16,068 nucleotides of DNA from SIG220 sp045615545 (GCA_045615545.1 JAZLFA010000015.1:1-16068), one strand, 5' to 3'. Numbered from the stretch's first letter, positions 1-8,121 are shown. The notes: generated by a model from the letters alone, not told the origin. Numbers and translations: made by a program.

Positions 1-280
1 TTGGATATTCTTGTTTAATTAATCTAGATGATGCAGATTTATAAGCATTGATAAATTTAGATATATTAGTGTTTGGGTAACATCTAACAAGAATGTGAAC
101 ATGATCAACATCATGATTCCATTCATCAAGATAAACGTGATAGTTCTTACTAATGTATATAAATATATCTTTTAATCTATTAGATACATTATCATCTATT
201 ATTTTCTTTCTATATTTTACTACTAAGATAAGATGATAATGTATGTTGAATACTGAGTGGTTGTTTGACATTAGTTCCAT
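1..280 (-). CDS. tnpA: IS200/IS605 family transposase TnpA (HUH/Y1), 3' part cut by window edge
   Basis: Minus-strand frame open from ATG at 280-278 to the window edge, 93 codons seen. The protein begins MELMSNNHSVFNIHYHLILV and continues with K-Y-R-K-K, the usual start of the Y1 single-strand transposases of IS200/IS605. The HUH metal-binding motif is visible as H60-V61-H62 in the context V-D-H-V-H-I-L. The catalytic tyrosine would lie beyond position 1. The family excises and inserts single-stranded DNA by recognising subterminal hairpins, and one such hairpin lies at 368-402. There is no Shine-Dalgarno site. A TATAAT on the minus strand (292-287), with TAGATA 17 bases before it, would place the transcript start near the A of the ATG, so the mRNA may be leaderless. 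A second ATG at 271 is less likely because it would remove the conserved first residues. Whether the gene is intact downstream cannot be seen. Confidence 0.9.
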   Translation of the reverse strand, partial: MELMSNNHSVFNIHYHLILVVKYRKKIIDDNVSNRLKDIFIYISKNYHVYLDEWNHDVDHVHILVRCYPNTNISKFINAYKSASSRLIKQEYP

Positions 281-367
281 ATAGATATTATAACATTATA
301 TGCTTTGCATATCTATATAAAATACTGATATTTATAATATAATACGACCGAAATTTATGGCAATTCA

Positions 368-402
368 TCCCCCACCTTCATTGTCATTTAGAGGATGGGG
401 GA
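368..402. mobile_element. IS200/IS605 terminal hairpin (element end)
   Basis: Imperfect hairpin: 368-379 pairs with 391-402 in 12 positions with one mismatch and one G-T pair, loop 380-390. The core is five C facing five G. It is followed by CTTCTTGC, as often seen after the terminal hairpins of this IS family. It lies upstream of tnpA, so it most likely marks the left end of the element. The exact boundary and cleavage tetranucleotide cannot be fixed without the other end. Confidence 0.6.
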
Positions 403-410
403 CTTCTTGC

Positions 411-636
411 TTACTTTTTGTTAAAACATTTCTACTTTGACAAACGAGAACATGCCCGCTACTAAAATGCTAAAAATCTAATAAAATTAGCAAAAAATGC
501 GGGTTTATATATATTTTTTTCTTTGAATTAAAATTTAAATCGGCAAATATATTAAAAAACAGGATAAGAGGTATTGTGTTTTTGCTATTGTTATGAGTGG
601 GTAAAGTGGGGAAACCGTGTGAGTGGGTCCGCTACC
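411..636. other. Gene-free stretch upstream of leader A
   Basis: No credible ORF on either strand. It holds a bipartite stem: CCCGC 455-459 with GCGGG 499-503 enclosing TGCTAA 468-473 with TTAGCA 487-492, followed by a T-rich run, which could be a weak terminator or attenuator. A perfect TTGACA lies at 437-442, with only a poor -10 (TACTAA) 17 bases on. The octamer GAGTGGGT occurs at 595-602 and again at 621-628. No function can be assigned. Confidence 0.4.
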
Positions 637-752
637 TTTGAACTAATTCGTGTTATATCTAATGTGAGTACAGGGTTCAAAAGTCGATAATTTACTCCAA
701 TATATACATCACATATCACAATCTATCACTGGAAAAAGTGGTGGGTTTTCTT
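637..752 (+). promoter_or_regulatory. Leader RNA copy A (putative attenuator) of the 5'-nucleotidase gene
   Basis: First of three related leaders (others at 2467 and 4161). Its first 23 bases differ from copy B by one base. TTTGAAC (637-643) can pair with GTTCAAA (675-681). The 3' end is a rho-independent terminator (720-749), 35 bases before the ATG at 784. This copy has no plus-strand gene upstream that it could be terminating, which supports a leader role over a simple intergenic terminator. I could not match it to a known riboswitch consensus. Confidence 0.5.
720..752 (+). terminator. Rho-independent terminator in leader A
   Basis: 720-730 pairs with 737-747 over 11 positions (several G-T pairs), loop 731-736, followed by a T-rich tail (TTCTT). 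Confidence 0.65.
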
Positions 753-783
753 AGCGTATGAGTATAAAATAAAGTAAGTTTTT

Positions 784-2433
784 ATGAAAATTAAAAGAAA
801 ATTAAATTGTTACATTGCAACCTTGATTGGAATTATTTTATTAGTAGGATGTTCAGGAAATAATCAGCCTACAGATAAAAAAAGTGATGATGTCGTGATT
901 CTTTTTACAAACGACATACATTGTGGAATTAATGAAGGCCTAGGATTAGCTTCTTTGAAAACATACAAGAATGAATTAAAGGAAAAATATCAATATGTCG
1001 TAACGGTAGATGCTGGCGATGCTATCGAAGGCTCCGCTCTTGGAACAATTTCAAAAGGAGAAATTGGCGTTGAAGCAATGAACACCGTTGGATATGATTT
1101 TGCAATATTTGGAAATCACGAGTTTAATTATGGGTTACCTCGTCTAAAGGAATTAGTGGAACTATCAGATGCGACATATTTAAATTCGAATATCAAATAT
1201 TTAGGTGATGGTGACTCATGGATTAATAATTTGAAACCTTATGAGATTGTTTCTTATGGAAATACAAAGGTTGGATTCATTGGTATTACAACGCCTTTGA
1301 CATTGAGCACTATATCTCCAAATATTTTTTATGAAGATGGCGAATTAGTTTATCAGTTTGATGGCGGTTCAATAGACATGTTTATCTACAACATTCAAAA
1401 AAACGTAAACAAAATGAAGGAAGAGGGCGCAAATTATGTTATTGCGTTAGGTCATTTAGGCGATAAGGATTATGCAGATGTTGGAAATTATTCTTCAAGC
1501 TATTTAGCGGAACACACAAGTGGAATAGACGCCATTATTGATGGTCATTCACATACAGTAATGCCTTTAAGAATTGAAAAAAATCTAGAAGGAAAAGATG
1601 TTCTTATTTCTCAAACAGGTACAAAACTTAAATCATTTGGGCAACTAGTTATTACTAAGGATGGTAGTATTTATCCTTCATTAATTCAAAAATATTCTAA
1701 AGAAGATATAAAAATAAAAAATGAAATTGATCAAATTGTAGCAAAATATGAACAATCTGCTTTAAATGTCGTGGCAAAAACAGATACAGACCTTCCATTA
1801 GAAGATGAAACTGGTAACTGGTATGCATATACTCAGGAGTCAACATTAGGCAATTTAATCGCAGATTCAATTAGAGAAAAAACTTGTGCCGATATCGGAC
1901 TTATGAACGCTGGAGGTATCAGAGCGGGAATAAAGAAAGGGGATATTACATATAAAGATATTATTGATGTTATTCCTTTTTCAAACACAATTTGTTTAAG
2001 CGAAGTAACCGGAAAAGAGCTTCTGGATATTCTAGAATATACCTCTTCTTACGCAGAAAAAGGTGGTAGTGGCTCAAATATGCAAATTTCCGGTATGAAA
2101 TATGATCTTGATACTTCGAAAGTTGCTGACTACGAAGTTGATAGCGATTTAAATTTAATAAAGGTTAATAGTATTAATCGAGTAAGTAATGTTCAGATTT
2201 TAAATGGTGATAAGTACGAACCAATTAATTTAGAAAAGACATATACAGTTGGTTCGATTTCATACATACTTGTCAATGGTGGCTGTGGATTAAATTGCGT
2301 TTTTGGAAACAAGAAACCTCTTTTAACAGATATTGCTACAGATTTTGAGACACTGATAGATTATATAAATAGCCTTAATGGTGATTTATCACGATACGCT
2401 GATTTCGAAGGAAGAATTAATATCGTAAAGTAA
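784..2433 (+). CDS. Surface lipoprotein 5'-nucleotidase / UshA-type metallophosphoesterase
   Basis: Predicted to remove phosphate from nucleotides or similar organic phosphates outside the cell. The signal peptide ends in lipobox L-V-G-C23, so the protein should be lipid-anchored. The N-terminal calcineurin-like metal site is complete: N43-D44-I45-H46 (second position after H is C where G is usual), D79 in D-A-G-D, G110-N111-H112-E113, G223-H224, and D253-G-H255-S-H257. The C-terminal 5'-nucleotidase domain shows S353-T-L-G-N-L and N375-A-G-G-I-R380, the usual substrate-binding elements. The length, 549 residues, is normal for the two-domain family. Substrate may be AMP, UDP-sugar or 2',3'-cyclic nucleotides and cannot be decided here. 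The start lacks a clear ribosome site, but the signal peptide begins right at this ATG. It is first in a run of five lipoprotein genes and sits behind leader A. Confidence 0.9.
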   Translation: MKIKRKLNCYIATLIGIILLVGCSGNNQPTDKKSDDVVILFTNDIHCGINEGLGLASLKTYKNELKEKYQYVVTVDAGDAIEGSALGTISKGEIGVEAMNTVGYDFAIFGNHEFNYGLPRLKELVELSDATYLNSNIKYLGDGDSWINNLKPYEIVSYGNTKVGFIGITTPLTLSTISPNIFYEDGELVYQFDGGSIDMFIYNIQKNVNKMKEEGANYVIALGHLGDKDYADVGNYSSSYLAEHTSGIDAIIDGHSHTVMPLRIEKNLEGKDVLISQTGTKLKSFGQLVITKDGSIYPSLIQKYSKEDIKIKNEIDQIVAKYEQSALNVVAKTDTDLPLEDETGNWYAYTQESTLGNLIADSIREKTCADIGLMNAGGIRAGIKKGDITYKDIIDVIPFSNTICLSEVTGKELLDILEYTSSYAEKGGSGSNMQISGMKYDLDTSKVADYEVDSDLNLIKVNSINRVSNVQILNGDKYEPINLEKTYTVGSISYILVNGGCGLNCVFGNKKPLLTDIATDFETLIDYINSLNGDLSRYADFEGRINIVK

Positions 2434-2466
2434 TAAATGAATTATTTAAAAATTAAAATTTTAAAG

Positions 2467-2579
2467 TTTGAACTAATTCATGTTATATCAAACGTTAATA
2501 GCGGTATTAGGTATCATAATAATTAGTTGATATATCGCAACTGTACCGGAACCTACCATTTAATGTAGTGGGTTTTTTA
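2467..2579 (+). promoter_or_regulatory. Leader RNA copy B (putative attenuator) of the first amide hydrolase gene
   Basis: Begins 33 bases after the 5'-nucleotidase stop. It shares 22 of its first 25 bases with copy C. Two helices are possible: AACTAATT (2471-2478) with AATTAGTT (2521-2528), and TATATCAA (2484-2491) with TTGATATA (2527-2534). They cross and share two bases, so they would be alternatives or a pseudoknot. It ends in a terminator upstream of the ribosome site of the gene at 2623. Confidence 0.5.
2550..2578 (+). terminator. Rho-independent terminator in leader B
   Basis: AACCTAC (2550-2556) pairs with GTGGGTT (2568-2574), with an inner CAT/ATG pair and a two-base bulge, followed by T's up to 2578. 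Confidence 0.65.
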
Positions 2580-2622
2580 TAATCTTTAGTGATAAAATAT
2601 AAAAAGAAAAAGAGGTTTTAAT

Positions 2623-4113
2623 ATGCAAAAGAAATTAATTTTATTGTCTTTACTTTCTATTTTATCCCTTGCATCTTGTGGAAATAACGAACCTGTTAAA
2701 GGTGCTACTTATAAATGGCGAGTTGATAATATAAAACATGAAAATTTTACTGATCTAGGTCATTATGTTATAGATGTTGATACCCACACGAATTTTGATT
2801 TTGATAAAGCTTTAGCATATTCAAACGAACGTTATGATCAATGGGCTAAACAAAAAGGTGGCGGATGTTCTGCTTTAGCAACAAAAACTAATTCAGGTGA
2901 TGTTTTAATTGGTAGAAATCTAGATTTAACTGTTTCTCAACTTCCATGCTATGTTACTCATGTAGAACCAGTAGATGGTTTCAAATATAAAACCATTAAC
3001 TTTACATATGATGAACTATTTCTAAATGGTGATACTTATGAGGTTTTAAAACAAAAAGTAAAAATTGAAGATGATTATTATAATGCTCTTCCATTATTAG
3101 CCTCAGACTCATTCAACGAAAAAGGTCTTTATATTGAATACAATATGAGAGCATTTGAAGAATATATGATTTGTAGTGGTACAAATCCAAATTGTGAAAG
3201 AAGAATTTGTACTATTTCTCTTCCTTACATTGTTGCCGCTAACTGTGCTACAGTAAGTGAAGCTTTAGATTATATTACAAATTATATTAGTGTTTACACT
3301 ATGCTTGATAAATCTGTTGCGTCTGGATGGAACCTTTGTTTCATGATTGGTGATGCAACTGGCGAATATGGTTTAATTGAAATAGCACGTAACGAGATTA
3401 TGTATCTTCCCTATCAAAATGGACAGGGAAATTACTATGTTACTCCAAAATGGAATGTTCTTTCTAAAAATCAATCGGGTTATGGAAGACTTCAATTTGG
3501 TATTGAAAGAATCAACCAAATTCAAACAGAACAACAAATGGCGGATTTAATGGAAAAGATAATGTGGAGAAATGAAATCTTAAATATCGAATACGCCACT
3601 CAAGATCCTGATATGGGAGATAAGCCTGGACATGTTCATTTTAAAGATAAAGATGGTAACCCATCTCTAGACTGGAGAAGTGATAATGTAAAATTAATTC
3701 CTATTGATGAAGATGGAAAATATGTTGATATATATTCTGAACACCCAACCCATAAAGATGCTTCAACAGTTTTAGTTTATAAACAAGCTTATGATAGAGT
3801 CAAAGCTGGTTCTAAAGTTCAAAGCGATATCGATGATGCCGCTAAATACGAAGCCTACCTTAATAGAGCGGATTTATATTGGGCTTGTGATGATAGGAAT
3901 TTTAAAGAACTTCAAAAAGGAATGGTCGATTATTATAAAGCAACCGGAATTAAAGAAACTTTAGAAAAATATATAGCAGGGGAAGAAAAACCATTAAGAG
4001 ATAATTCAAATATTTGGACTACTGCTTTATCTATTTCTTGTAACTGTACTCAAAAAAGAATTACAGCAAGATTTTGGGAACACACAGACACTATAATGAC
4101 TTGGCAATTCTAA
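2623..4113 (+). CDS. Lipoprotein linear-amide C-N hydrolase (choloylglycine hydrolase/penicillin acylase-like, Ntn fold)
   Basis: Expected to cleave a linear amide (bile salt, N-acyl amino acid, penicillin V or lactone-like substrate; which one is unknown). The signal peptide has lipobox L16-A-S-C19. The likely nucleophile is C82 in G-G-G-C-S-A-L, followed by G97-R98-N99-L100-D101. The spacing C+16 to R and C+19 to D equals that of bile salt hydrolases (C2, R18, D21). In Ntn enzymes the cysteine must become the N-terminus, so cleavage before C82 is implied, leaving residues 19-81 as a lipidated propeptide. Later stretches I-E-Y-N-M-R (N174) and Y-Y-V-T-P-K-W-N fit the family loosely. 496 residues is longer than the roughly 320-350 of simple bile salt hydrolases. 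A good ribosome site (AAAGAGG) precedes the ATG. It lies behind leader B. Confidence 0.82.
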   Translation: MQKKLILLSLLSILSLASCGNNEPVKGATYKWRVDNIKHENFTDLGHYVIDVDTHTNFDFDKALAYSNERYDQWAKQKGGGCSALATKTNSGDVLIGRNLDLTVSQLPCYVTHVEPVDGFKYKTINFTYDELFLNGDTYEVLKQKVKIEDDYYNALPLLASDSFNEKGLYIEYNMRAFEEYMICSGTNPNCERRICTISLPYIVAANCATVSEALDYITNYISVYTMLDKSVASGWNLCFMIGDATGEYGLIEIARNEIMYLPYQNGQGNYYVTPKWNVLSKNQSGYGRLQFGIERINQIQTEQQMADLMEKIMWRNEILNIEYATQDPDMGDKPGHVHFKDKDGNPSLDWRSDNVKLIPIDEDGKYVDIYSEHPTHKDASTVLVYKQAYDRVKAGSKVQSDIDDAAKYEAYLNRADLYWACDDRNFKELQKGMVDYYKATGIKETLEKYIAGEEKPLRDNSNIWTTALSISCNCTQKRITARFWEHTDTIMTWQF

Positions 4114-4124
4114 TATTATAATTT

Positions 4125-4152
4125 AGCCATTTTATTTTATGATGGTTTTGTA
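4125..4152 (+). terminator. Weak terminator-like hairpin after the first amide hydrolase gene
   Basis: AGCCAT (4125-4130) can pair with ATGGTT (4142-4147), loop of 11, then a T-rich run. The stem is short, so this is a low-confidence call. Confidence 0.3.
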
Positions 4153-4160
4153 TTTTATTG

Positions 4161-4269
4161 TTTGAACTAATCTAAGTTATATCAAGCGTTAATAGTGGTG
4201 TTAAATATCACGTTAGTTGATACATCAGAAGCATATCAGAACCTATCATTCTATTTTGATAGGTTTTTT
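4161..4269 (+). promoter_or_regulatory. Leader RNA copy C (putative attenuator) of the amidohydrolase pair
   Basis: Starts 47 bases after the preceding stop. It keeps both helix options seen in copy B: AACTAA (4165-4170) with TTAGTT (4213-4218), and TATCAA (4180-4185) with TTGATA (4217-4222). The stretch before the terminator (ATACATCA, CATATCA) also resembles copy A. It ends in a nine-base-pair terminator ahead of a strong ribosome site. Confidence 0.5.
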
Positions 4270-4270
4270 G
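4240..4270 (+). terminator. Rho-independent terminator in leader C
   Basis: AACCTATCA (4240-4248) pairs perfectly with TGATAGGTT (4257-4265), loop of 8, followed by TTTT. It is the strongest of the three leader terminators. Confidence 0.8.
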
Positions 4271-4301
4271 CTAAAATATTCTTAAATACTAGGAGGAAAA
4301 T

Positions 4302-6119
4302 ATGAAACGTTTAATTATGCCGTTAGTAATTATCGGATTACTAATAAGTGGAATGTGCTCGTGCAATAGTTCTTATAACGAAGTTGCGGATTTAGTTGTT
4401 AAAGGAACTATTTATACTGCTGAAAAAGAAAATAATGGAGAAGCATCTGCATTTGCGGTGAAAGATGGTAAATATATTTATGTTGGAGATGAACAAGGTA
4501 TAAATAAATACATCAAAGAAGGTAAGACTCAAGTAATTAATAATAATGGTGGGTTGGTTATTCCTGGCGCTACTGAAGGACATGGTCATTTTTTAGGAAT
4601 AGATTCCCTTGTTAAAAAACTTCCTTGTTATTACTCGCAATACGAAGATATCAAAAAAGAATTGAAAGAATATGTTAAACAAATCCCAACTCCAAAATTC
4701 TTTGTATCATGGGGACTTGATTATCAAAAATATGTTAGTGGTCAAGATGGCTGGGATCATACTATGAATTATGCCAAGGAACTAGATGAGCTTGATCCTT
4801 TATGTAAAAGTATGCCAATTATTCTTATTGATAATGGTGGACATCAAGCATTATGCAATGGATATGCTTTAAAAAATGCAGGATTAATAGATGAAGATTA
4901 TAAAATCATAAATAAAGTAAGAGGTGGTAATATATACGAAACAACCCTAGAACCAAAAACAGTTTCAGGCTGGGTTGGAGACGAAATAGTAATGTATGTT
5001 ATTGGTAAAAATGTTGATTTCAGTGTTTATGGCGATGATTTCTTCATTGATTCTACTAGAAACACTATTAAAGAATTACATTCTAGAGGATTTACAAATT
5101 ATTTAGATGCCTACATTAATGTTTTCACAGAAGATGGATTTCATAAAATTCTTAATAGTTTAGATACCAATCATGAATTAACTATTAATATATCTACATT
5201 TTCCACTGTTAGATCTTATGAAGATAATGAGTACGAAAATAAGATTTCTTTAATCAAAGATTTAGCGGACCAATACCATAGCGAGCACTTTGATCCATAT
5301 AATGTTAAATTATTTGCGGACGGAGTAGTAGAAGCCTTCACAGGTTGGATGATTGATGAATATCCTTTCCATGAATTATTAGGAACAAATAATCATGGTA
5401 ATCAAGTGTGGAGCCAAGAAGAGCTTAATAAATTAGTTTTAGCTTCAAATCAAAAGGGATTAAATGTACATACTCATACATTTGGAGATGCGGCTTGTAG
5501 AGCAACAATAGATGCTTATATTAATGCCGAAAATATTACTAATACACATTATTTAAATACTCTAGCTCATGTTAGAAATATTAGAAGAGTGGATATAGAA
5601 AAAGCTGCTAAACACAATATTGGCATGGCTTCTAACCTCATATGGCATACTCAAGGGAATCCTCCTGAAGATTACGCTGTGACGTCTGCCTTGATGGGAG
5701 CTTTATATCCAGAGGGTTCATATTTTACTGGCTACCCTATGAGAAGTTTATTAGATGCCGGAGTTCTTGTTTCCTCTTCTACTGACGCTCCTTGTGGAGA
5801 AGCAATTAAGGGTACTATTCAAAATATTATTGAGGTTGCTACAACTGGTATTGCACCTACATATGATTATCATGTTTTTAATCCTGATGAATTAATAACT
5901 GTTAGAGAAGTGTTAGATTGTTTAACCATTAATGGTGCTAAACAACTAGGGATTGATAATAAATGTGGTTCGATAAAAGTTGGTAAAAATGCTGACTTTG
6001 TTGTTTTAGATAAAAACTTCTTAAATTATGTAGAATATGAAGATTTAAAAACTATACATGAATCAAAAATCGAATATGTTTATTTTGAAGGAAATAAAGT
6101 ATATCCGACATCTAATTAA
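4302..6119 (+). CDS. Lipoprotein amidohydrolase, YtcJ/amidohydrolase-3 family, copy 1
   Basis: Metal-dependent hydrolase probably acting on C-N bonds (relatives include N-substituted formamide deformylase); substrate unknown. The signal peptide ends S20-C21 in a slightly atypical lipobox (M-C-S-C). The N-terminal composite beta domain (D-L-V-V-K-G-T-I-Y-T) leads to the first metal motif G-H94-G-H96-F. D340 lies in F-A-D-G-V, H390-T-H392 in H-T-H-T-F-G-D-A, H423 in A-H-V-R-N, and D495 in S-S-T-D-A-P. These are in the family's usual order, and 605 residues is normal. AGGAGG lies at ideal spacing from the ATG. The stop is 18 bases before the paralogue at 6138, so the two are surely cotranscribed. 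Both ends are almost identical to that paralogue at the DNA level while the middle is diverged. Confidence 0.88.
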   Translation: MKRLIMPLVIIGLLISGMCSCNSSYNEVADLVVKGTIYTAEKENNGEASAFAVKDGKYIYVGDEQGINKYIKEGKTQVINNNGGLVIPGATEGHGHFLGIDSLVKKLPCYYSQYEDIKKELKEYVKQIPTPKFFVSWGLDYQKYVSGQDGWDHTMNYAKELDELDPLCKSMPIILIDNGGHQALCNGYALKNAGLIDEDYKIINKVRGGNIYETTLEPKTVSGWVGDEIVMYVIGKNVDFSVYGDDFFIDSTRNTIKELHSRGFTNYLDAYINVFTEDGFHKILNSLDTNHELTINISTFSTVRSYEDNEYENKISLIKDLADQYHSEHFDPYNVKLFADGVVEAFTGWMIDEYPFHELLGTNNHGNQVWSQEELNKLVLASNQKGLNVHTHTFGDAACRATIDAYINAENITNTHYLNTLAHVRNIRRVDIEKAAKHNIGMASNLIWHTQGNPPEDYAVTSALMGALYPEGSYFTGYPMRSLLDAGVLVSSSTDAPCGEAIKGTIQNIIEVATTGIAPTYDYHVFNPDELITVREVLDCLTINGAKQLGIDNKCGSIKVGKNADFVVLDKNFLNYVEYEDLKTIHESKIEYVYFEGNKVYPTSN

Positions 6120-6137
6120 TGAAAGGAATATATATGT

Positions 6138-7970
6138 ATGAAAAAATTATTTGTATCTTGTTTGATGGTTGCTTCATTAGCGGGTATTCTATGTTCTTGC
6201 AACAATTCTTCTAATGAAATTGCAGATTTAGTTGTTAAAGGTACTATTTACACTGCGGAAAAAGAAAATAATGGAGAAGCAACTGCATTTGCGGTGAAAG
6301 ATGGTAAATATATTTATGTTGGAGATGAACAAGGTGTTCAAAAATTCGTTAAGGAAGGCACAACAACTGTAATTAATAATGAAAATGGATTAGTGATTCC
6401 GGGTGCTACTGAAGGACACGGACATTTTATTGGTGTTGATGCAATGATGCGTCAATTTCCTGGTTATGATGTTCAATATTTTGTTGAACCTGGCCAAAAA
6501 GGTTTGAAAGATATATTAAAAGAAACTTTACAAAATAATCCAAATTCAAAGTTTTTTATTTCTTGGGGATTAGTTTTTCATAAATTTACCGGAGATCCAA
6601 ATTTTGATCCAAATAAGAGTTATGCTCAAGAAATTCAAGATATAGTTGATGAGTTAAATATGGATATACCAGTCATTTTCTTTGATAATGCTGGTCATCA
6701 AGCTTTATGTAATAATAAAGTTCTTAAAGAAGCTGGATTATATGATTTTGATAAAAAAGAGATAGTTGCGCCTCCTGGAGGAACAGTTTATTTAACTCAA
6801 GATAAAACCGCTCCTAATGGTTGGATTGGAGATGAACTTGTTTTTTATACCGCAAAGAAGGTATTAGATTTTACTAGTGTCAGTGATGATTTATTTAAAA
6901 CTGCAGTTACCGATGGGACAAATGAGTTACACGCTCGTGGTTTTACTAATTATTTAGATGCTGCTATTAACGCTTTAAACGCTGACAAATTATATAAAAA
7001 CATTAAAGAATTAGATGTAAACAATAAGTTGGGATTGAATATGGCATCATGCTACATAGTGCAGAAACCTGATGCAAATAATATTTATGCAAAGATTGAT
7101 GATGCAAAGTCTTTAGCAGATTCATATATAACCGATCATTTTAATCCTCACAACATCAAACTTTGGATTGATGGTGTTACTGAATCTAGAACTGGTTGGG
7201 TAAGCAAAGAATATCCAAATCCAATTTCTGAAGATTTTAAATATGGTAATAAAATTTGGACTAAAGAAGAAATAAAAGATATTGTTACTTATTCAAATAA
7301 GAACCATTTGCAAGTACATTCTCATACATTTGGGGATGAAGCTGTGAGCGCTACTATTGATGCATATATATATTCTGACGGTTTATATGGGAGATATAAT
7401 TACAATTCATTAGGCCATGTAAGAAATATTAAACACGAAGATATCGATAGATGTGCTAGAAACAAAATATCTATTGCAGAAAATCTTATTTGGCACAATT
7501 CTGGTATTCCAGAAGGAGATAATTACGATTCAATTTTCGAACAATATTCTAAAATTATGCCTGATGGTTTTTGGGAAACAGGATATCCTATGAAGAGTTT
7601 ATTAGATGCTGGCATTAATGTCACTTCTTCAACTGATGCTCCAGCAGCTGAAGCTATAAAAGGAAATATCCAAAATATTATAGAAGTTGCAACTACTGGT
7701 ATGGATCCAAATATGGAAACAAGAGCTTTTGGAATATCTGAACTTCTAAGCGTTAAAGAAGCATTACAGTGTTTAACCATTAATGGCGCTAAACAACTAG
7801 GGATTGATAATAAATGTGGCTCGATAAAAGTTGGTAAAAATGCTGACTTTGTTGTTTTAGATAAGAACTTCTTAAATTATGTAGAATATGAAGATTTAAA
7901 AACTATACATGAATCAAAAATCGAATATGTTTATTTTGAAGGGAATAAAGTATATCCGTCGTCTAATTAA
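6138..7970 (+). CDS. Lipoprotein amidohydrolase, YtcJ/amidohydrolase-3 family, copy 2
   Basis: Tandem paralogue of the gene at 4302 with the same domain plan: signal peptide with lipobox L18-C-S-C21, H94-G-H96, D345 in W-I-D-G-V, H394-S-H396 in H-S-H-T-F-G-D-E, H427 in G-H-V-R-N, D500 in S-S-T-D-A-P. It should therefore be an active metal hydrolase. The diverged central part (about residues 67-540) suggests a different substrate. 6219-6335 matches 4383-4499 with 6 differences in 117. 7770-7970 matches 5919-6119 with 6 differences in 201, only one of which changes the last residues (T to S). The ribosome site is GAAAGGA, 10 bases before the ATG. An overlapping ATG at 6134 is out of frame. A copy of the same ribosome-site sequence (TTGAAGGAATTTAT) follows the stop, a scar of the duplication. 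Confidence 0.88.
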   Translation: MKKLFVSCLMVASLAGILCSCNNSSNEIADLVVKGTIYTAEKENNGEATAFAVKDGKYIYVGDEQGVQKFVKEGTTTVINNENGLVIPGATEGHGHFIGVDAMMRQFPGYDVQYFVEPGQKGLKDILKETLQNNPNSKFFISWGLVFHKFTGDPNFDPNKSYAQEIQDIVDELNMDIPVIFFDNAGHQALCNNKVLKEAGLYDFDKKEIVAPPGGTVYLTQDKTAPNGWIGDELVFYTAKKVLDFTSVSDDLFKTAVTDGTNELHARGFTNYLDAAINALNADKLYKNIKELDVNNKLGLNMASCYIVQKPDANNIYAKIDDAKSLADSYITDHFNPHNIKLWIDGVTESRTGWVSKEYPNPISEDFKYGNKIWTKEEIKDIVTYSNKNHLQVHSHTFGDEAVSATIDAYIYSDGLYGRYNYNSLGHVRNIKHEDIDRCARNKISIAENLIWHNSGIPEGDNYDSIFEQYSKIMPDGFWETGYPMKSLLDAGINVTSSTDAPAAEAIKGNIQNIIEVATTGMDPNMETRAFGISELLSVKEALQCLTINGAKQLGIDNKCGSIKVGKNADFVVLDKNFLNYVEYEDLKTIHESKIEYVYFEGNKVYPSSN

Positions 7971-8010
7971 TTGAAGGAATTTATCTAGAGATACGCAAAA
8001 GAATACCCCT

Positions 8011-8038
8011 ATCTTCTAAGCTCGCATAGTTGGAGGAT
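8011..8038 (+). other. Hairpin between amidohydrolase copy 2 and the second amide hydrolase
   Basis: ATCTTCTAA (8011-8019) pairs with TTGGAGGAT (8030-8038), nine positions including three G-T pairs, loop of 10. There is no T-tail, so it is not a standard terminator; possibly an mRNA 3' end or processing stem. Confidence 0.35.
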
Positions 8039-8075
8039 GAATTGAGAGAATATTATTTCAAAAGTGGTGTTTTTT

Positions 8076-8109
8076 TGTTATAATTTTAACTATCAAAACA
8101 GTTTGATAG
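8076..8109 (+). promoter_or_regulatory. Extended -10 promoter with downstream palindrome, second amide hydrolase gene
   Basis: TG-T-TATAAT (8076-8084) is an extended -10 box; the -35 is poor (TTTCAA at 8056). A perfect inverted repeat CTATCAAA (8090-8097) / TTTGATAG (8102-8109), loop ACAG, starts at the expected transcript start. It could be an operator or a 5'-end mRNA hairpin. The ribosome site GGGGTG follows. Confidence 0.55.
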
Positions 8110-8121
8110 ATGGGGTGAATT

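Noticed and set aside
2467..2579. Repeats B and C as plain 3' terminators of the upstream genes.
   Set aside because: Copy A has no upstream gene on its strand, and the conserved 80-90 bases before the stem are far more than a terminator needs. Double use cannot be excluded.
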